Source: VBAS01 sp963773465
Lineage (GTDB): Bacteria > Bacteroidota > Bacteroidia > Chitinophagales > Chitinophagaceae
Length of the DNA: 64,000 nt
Assembly (NCBI GenBank): GCA_963773465.1
Contig: CAVZBF010000004.1
Coordinates: 1,364,001 to 1,428,000 of the forward strand
Reading direction: 5' to 3'
Numbering within the stretch: position 1 is the stretch's first letter; every line of letters starts with the position of its first letter. Shown here one piece after another: positions 61,802 through 64,000 of this stretch. Under the pieces are notes generated by a model. It was not told where the DNA came from, searched no databases, and worked only from the letters and a program-made list of their open reading frames with translations. Both the position numbers and the translations under genes were made by a program.

Positions 61802-61849
61802 GAACGGAGCGTCGCAACAGAAGCTTAATAGTAGTAATGCAGCCTGGTT
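61802..61849 (+). repeat. AGTAGTA repeat, copy 3
   Basis: GAACGGAGCGTCGCAAC, AGCTTAATAGTAGTA, ATGCAGCCTGGTT. Copies at 12534-12572 and 36761-36803. It is followed at 61885 by GGAGGAGTTTGCTTCG, the same kind of sequence as after the GIY-YIG gene. The stretch 61655-61979 contains no gene. Confidence 0.72.
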
Positions 61850-61884
61850 CATAATTATAATTCATAAAAAAGCATATCTAACCT

Positions 61885-61920
61885 GGTGGAGGAGTTTGCT
61901 TCGTCGCTACGCTTCTCGCA
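61885..61920. repeat. GGAGGAGTTTGCTTCG repeat
   Basis: GGAGGAGTTTGCTTCGTCGC followed by TACGCTTCTCGCAA, an imperfect hairpin. Related to the repeats at 16503-16568 and 12475-12510. Confidence 0.55.
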
Positions 61921-61921
61921 A

Positions 61922-61957
61922 ATAAAAGGCCGCCCATCTTTTCAGATGGAACGGCCT
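61922..61957 (-). terminator. intrinsic terminator of PKD-repeat gene
   Basis: On the minus strand: AGGCCG, CCATCT, loop GAAA, AGATGG, CGGCCT, then TTTTATT. A G/C-rich two-part stem with T run, 22 bp after the stop codon. Confidence 0.78.
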
Positions 61958-61979
61958 GGCTTTCGTAGCCCTGACTTCT

Positions 61980-64000
61980 TTAATTCGCTTTTATAAATAT
62001 CTGGCTCGATAACTGGTTAGGCGATTGCACATACAATGTATATGCGCCGGCCACAAGCGCCGATACATCAAAATCCCAGGTGTTAGCGCCTTGTGTTGCA
62101 TTTCGTGTCCATGATCTTACAACCACACCATTGTTATTTACAACTTTAACAACGACCGGTTCACTGTGTGTTGAATAAAACAACACATGCATGATATTAA
62201 GAACAGGGTTCGGTGTTACCTGCAATGCATGTTGTGTATTACCCGGTACATGCAGCGGTTTGCATATTCTTGTTTCGCAGCCCCGCTGGGTTTTTATTGT
62301 TAAACAAACTTCATAAGTGCCCGGCGCATTGTATTGATGTGTTACTTCTCTTCCTGTGGCAGCACTGCCATCGCCAAATGTCCAGCGGTAACCCACAACA
62401 GGATCATCAGGATTATGAATAGCAAATGCTTTGAACTTAAATGTGCGTGGTGAAAGAAGAGAATCAGTCATGAATCCACCGCACACATTTGTAGTTGGTC
62501 TTATCACTACTTCGTCGCAATCGGAAGCTATACATCCGCCTTCAAACAATACTTTTACACAAGCTCTATACACACCCGGTCCAGGATAAGTATGACGGAT
62601 AAATAATCCAGCCAGCATAGAATTTTCCAGTTGTATACAAGTATCTGTTCCATCGCCAAAGTACCAGCATACTCTTACAGGCCTTTTATTTTCCGATGAC
62701 CATGGGTGGGCAATGAATCCTCTTACAAGACTGGTGATCGACGGCGTTAATTCAAATAACTTAACACGACAATCTCCGGGGGCTTCCACTTTCACCAGTT
62801 CGCATTTCTTGGCTTCACATCCACCATAGTAAATGATCTTTACACATACTTCATAGTTACCCGGATGATCGTAACGGTGATGAACTACATAAGGGCCGTT
62901 ATAATCTTCGCCGTACTGAATACAAGTATCTCTGCCATCACCAAACTTCCAGCAAATTTCTTTTGGCTTTTTGTTTTCAATATGCCATGGTGTTGCTTTG
63001 AACGCAACATGCAACGGATTGTTGACGGTGCTGATTGGAATTCTTTCAAAATCAGCTTTGCATCGAACCGGCTCACCAACTTGTATCGCTTTGCATTTGT
63101 GTGCTTCACAACCACCATAGTAAAGGATCTTTACACACACTTCATACTGGCCGGGGTGTTGATATTCATGTCTTACAGCATATGAGCCTGTATAATTTTC
63201 AGGATATTCAATACAGGTATCCCGTCCATCACCAAAAGTCCAGCATATCTTCTTAGGTTTTTTATTAAGACTATGGAATGGCAATGCCTTATAATGAACA
63301 ACTAACGGATTGGCTGTTGTATTTACAAGCAGCTTTTCAAAATCAGCTCTGCAAAATTCACCAACATGGATCGCTTTACACTTGTATGCCTCACAGCCAC
63401 CATAGTAAAAGATCTTTACACATACTTCGTATTGGCCAGGCTCGCGGTAAGTATGCCTTACTAAATATGAACCTGTATAATTTTCAGGATACTGAATGCA
63501 GGTGTCTTTACCATCGCCAAACTTCCAACAGATCTGTTTTGGCTTTTTGTTGTTATTATGCCATGGTAATGCTTTATAAGTTACCGTAAGCGGATGGTTG
63601 GATAACGATATTGGAAGTTTTTCAAAATCGGCACGGCAGTCATCAGGCCTTGTTACAACAATTGGTTTGCATTTTCTTGCCTCACATCCGCCATAATAAA
63701 GAATTTTTACACAAACAGTATAGGTGCCCGGCGCATTGTAGCGATGACGGACAACATAAGGGCCAGAAAAATTTTGTGCATATTCTATACAAGTATCCCT
63801 GCCATCACCAAAGCTCCAGCAAATTACTTTTGGAACCTTATGGTTGTTATGTGATGGGATTGCTTTGAACCCAACCACCAATGGATTATCCGTATTCGAT
63901 AAAGGAACACGTTGGAAGTCTGCGCCGCATCTGTCAGGTTCTCCTACCTGGATATATTTGCATTTATGTGAATCACAGCCGCCGAAATAAGTGATCTTAA
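61980..64000 (-). CDS. Cys-rich PKD-repeat secreted protein with T9SS sorting domain, 5' end beyond window
   Basis: The frame is open at the right edge, so the N-terminus is missing. At least 670 residues show a run of PKD-type modules of about 95 aa, at least six complete or near-complete. Each has WKFGDGKDTCIQY, GQYEVCVKIFYYGGCEAYKC and an N-terminal CRADFEKLP. Six Cys per module at fixed places is unusual for PKD domains and suggests disulfide-stabilised surface repeats. The protein ends with a T9SS type A domain (VTPNPVLNIMHVLFY; VSALVAGAYTLYVQSPNQ). It is likely a large adhesin or sugar-binding surface protein. Followed by a strong terminator. Confidence 0.85.
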   Translation of the reverse strand, partial: KITYFGGCDSHKCKYIQVGEPDRCGADFQRVPLSNTDNPLVVGFKAIPSHNNHKVPKVICWSFGDGRDTCIEYAQNFSGPYVVRHRYNAPGTYTVCVKILYYGGCEARKCKPIVVTRPDDCRADFEKLPISLSNHPLTVTYKALPWHNNNKKPKQICWKFGDGKDTCIQYPENYTGSYLVRHTYREPGQYEVCVKIFYYGGCEAYKCKAIHVGEFCRADFEKLLVNTTANPLVVHYKALPFHSLNKKPKKICWTFGDGRDTCIEYPENYTGSYAVRHEYQHPGQYEVCVKILYYGGCEAHKCKAIQVGEPVRCKADFERIPISTVNNPLHVAFKATPWHIENKKPKEICWKFGDGRDTCIQYGEDYNGPYVVHHRYDHPGNYEVCVKIIYYGGCEAKKCELVKVEAPGDCRVKLFELTPSITSLVRGFIAHPWSSENKRPVRVCWYFGDGTDTCIQLENSMLAGLFIRHTYPGPGVYRACVKVLFEGGCIASDCDEVVIRPTTNVCGGFMTDSLLSPRTFKFKAFAIHNPDDPVVGYRWTFGDGSAATGREVTHQYNAPGTYEVCLTIKTQRGCETRICKPLHVPGNTQHALQVTPNPVLNIMHVLFYSTHSEPVVVKVVNNNGVVVRSWTRNATQGANTWDFDVSALVAGAYTLYVQSPNQLSSQIFIKAN

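Noticed and set aside
61980..63881. PKD gene start at the Met near 63881
   Set aside because: The frame continues past 63881 to the window edge with the same module sequence, so the real start is outside.
1..64000. tRNA, rRNA, riboswitch or CRISPR features
   Set aside because: No cloverleaf, conserved rRNA segment, known riboswitch core or regular direct-repeat array was recognised by eye; a covariance-model search would be needed to exclude small RNAs.

Overview
The window (about 40% G+C) looks like the chromosome of a member of the Bacteroidota, most likely the family Chitinophagaceae. This rests on two SusC/SusD pairs and a SusE-type lipoprotein, type IX secretion (T9SS) sorting domains on large secreted proteins, tandem VCBS/ASPIC-UnbV proteins, a near-perfect Bacteroidota promoter (TTTG-N20-TATCTTTG) before asd, and short palindromic repeats scattered between genes. 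The family is inferred from protein style, not from a marker gene. I see no rRNA, tRNA, CRISPR array, prophage or transposase.

Layout. 0-11.3 kb: a phenylacetate degradation region on the minus strand (tetR-paaE-paaA-paaB-paaC-paaD, with paaG and a paaI-like thioesterase further down), split by a group of exported proteins (Gfo/Idh/MocA oxidoreductase, SUMF1-like protein, ApbE, hydroxypyruvate-isomerase-like TIM barrel). 11.5-22.5 kb: mixed housekeeping and accessory genes (PfkB kinase, lamin-tail protein, asd with a putative leader-peptide attenuator, a GIY-YIG nuclease between two REP-like repeats, GH16, esterase, DUF2461, NUMOD4/HNH protein, patatin), then ligA to 24.7 kb. 24.8-45 kb: carbohydrate genes (secreted GH13, Nudix-type regulator, SusC/SusD, two giant VCBS/ASPIC proteins, sugar MFS porter, fructokinase, periplasmic trehalase). 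45-52 kb: DUF3179 protein and a vanadium-haloperoxidase / outer-membrane protein / outer-membrane protein / vanadium-haloperoxidase gene run. 52-60.5 kb: GH65 gene divergent from a second SusC-SusD-SusE operon. 60.7-64 kb: a secreted lipoprotein and the end of a Cys-rich PKD-repeat protein with a T9SS sorting domain.

How the genes fit together. GH13, GH65, trehalase, fructokinase, sugar porter, SusC/D/E and the Nudix-type regulator make a coherent alpha-glucan/alpha-glucoside (possibly trehalose or kojibiose) use system. A shared 17-bp palindrome, YGTGT-N7-ACACA, lies upstream of the GH13 gene and of both susC genes. It sits at almost the same distance from both susC start codons (42 and 43 bp), so it probably defines one regulon. 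The Nudix-type regulator encoded between GH13 and the first susC is the natural candidate to bind it.

Data quality. At least twelve genes carry apparent one-base frameshifts and two carry in-frame stops, grouped at 3-21 kb and 45-54 kb. The largest genes between 21 and 45 kb are intact. Because asd (normally essential) has two such shifts, most are probably sequence errors, and these genes are annotated over their full reconstructed length.
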